This document shows, in pieces, positions 63,565 to 64,000 of a stretch of 64,000 bases of DNA. Each line of letters begins with the position of its first letter. Positions within the stretch are counted from its first letter, which is position 1. Below the pieces are notes generated by a model. The model worked only from the letters and a program-made list of their open reading frames with translations. It did not search any database and had not been told where the DNA came from. The translations under genes and the position numbers were made by a program. The stretch spans positions 434,001 through 498,000 of the forward strand of contig NZ_JAJEWJ010000002.1 of NCBI RefSeq assembly GCF_020687765.1. The letters are read 5' to 3'. This DNA comes from Sphingobacterium sp. FBM7-1 (GTDB lineage Bacteria > Bacteroidota > Bacteroidia > Sphingobacteriales > Sphingobacteriaceae).

Positions 63565-64000
63565 ATGTCAGGAATTATTGGTAAAAAAGTAGGAATGACC
63601 AGCCTGTTCGATGCGGAAGGGAAGAATATCCCTTGCACAGTAATTGAGGCTGGGCCGTGCGTGGTAACGCAGATACGTACGGTGGAGAAGGATGGCTATT
63701 CGGCTGTTCAGCTTGGCTATGAAGACGCCAAGGAAAAGAACACGACAGCTCCTTTAAAAGGACACTTTGCAAAAGCAGGGACTAGTCCTAAGCGTAAACT
63801 AGTTGAATTCAAGTACTTTGAGGACGAGAAGCAACTAGGAGAGACTGTGGATGTCACTATCTTTGAAGAAGGCGAGTATGTGGATGTCGTTGGTACTTCA
63901 AAAGGTAAGGGTTTCCAGGGTGTAATGAAGCGTCACGGATTTGGTGGTGTAGGTGGTGCGACTCACGGTCAGCACAACAGATTGCGCGCGCCGGGTTCAT
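63565..64000 (+). CDS. rplC: 50S ribosomal protein L3 (N-terminal part; cut by window end)
   Basis: The ATG at 63565-63567 opens a frame that runs past the window: 145 codons visible of about 205. [20 protein letters not shown] and the ribosome-contacting [33 protein letters not shown] segment (in pieces) identify L3. It has its own strong promoter, and no rpsJ (S10) precedes it. Confidence 0.96.
   Translation, partial: MSGIIGKKVGMTSLFDAEGKNIPCTVIEAGPCVVTQIRTVEKDGYSAVQLGYEDAKEKNTTAPLKGHFAKAGTSPKRKLVEFKYFEDEKQLGETVDVTIFEEGEYVDVVGTSKGKGFQGVMKRHGFGGVGGATHGQHNRLRAPGS

Overview
The window looks like a chromosomal segment of a Bacteroidota bacterium of the Sphingobacteriaceae type (Sphingobacterium / Pedobacter / Olivibacter relatives). 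The signs are SusC/SusD pairs, an ECF sigma/FecR pair, GLPGLI and IPExxxVDY family proteins, promoters of the TTTG / TAnnTTTG type rather than classical -35/-10 boxes, few Shine-Dalgarno sites, and lipoprotein signals ending in a Cys. The genus is inferred, not proven. No phage, IS transposase or CRISPR array was seen.

Layout. 1-2214: 3' part-truncated malic enzyme (maeB). 2406-20875: an L-arabinan/L-arabinose utilisation locus. It holds a GntR-type regulator, a Nudix-fold AraR-like repressor, araB-araD-araA, a sodium/sugar symporter, a secreted aldose 1-epimerase, an ECF sigma factor pointing away from its FecR partner, SusC, SusD and two secreted GH43 arabinanases. Polymer would be cut at the surface, taken in by SusC/D, trimmed in the periplasm, moved into the cytoplasm by the symporter and fed to the pentose phosphate pathway as D-xylulose-5-phosphate. 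20929-25315: DUF4136 lipoprotein, a repeat-rich gap, nadE and two FKBP lipoproteins. 25316-30424: repeats, a fibronectin-like protein, a CBS protein, and a thioredoxin / TonB receptor / His-rich protein group. 30473-33191: panD and panC (separated by structured repeats) and a stand-alone GT5 N-terminal-domain protein. 33329-42102: Tat-exported oxidoreductase, prolyl oligopeptidase, LpxH-like hydrolase, Gdx/SugE-like transporter, prfA, two tRNA-Asp, carbonic anhydrase and SulP transporter. 42270-54328: HerA-like ATPase, sugar nucleotidyltransferase, dnaK, a thioredoxin-like protein, MmcQ/YjbR, a GLPGLI plus outer-membrane receptor pair, pyk and an IPExxxVDY protein. 54588-64000: acpP-fabF-rnc, hisS, pdhA-pdhC, a serine hydrolase lipoprotein, a CoA-binding protein and the start of rplC.

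The most interesting non-gene content is a dispersed intergenic element found five times (about 21586-21663, 22068-22144, 31261-31338, 57037-57160, 61491-61568). Four copies have a 77-78 nt core bounded by GTCGC/GCGAC. The core has a partly conserved loop and stem arms whose sequence changes between copies while pairing is kept in the best three. An A/T-rich hairpin lies on one side and a TTAA plus G-rich tail on the other. A second, different nested-hairpin repeat lies at 30977-31102. Other items are two 104-bp tandem repeats, a long hairpin ahead of the fibronectin-like gene, and a 14-bp stem just upstream of rnc.
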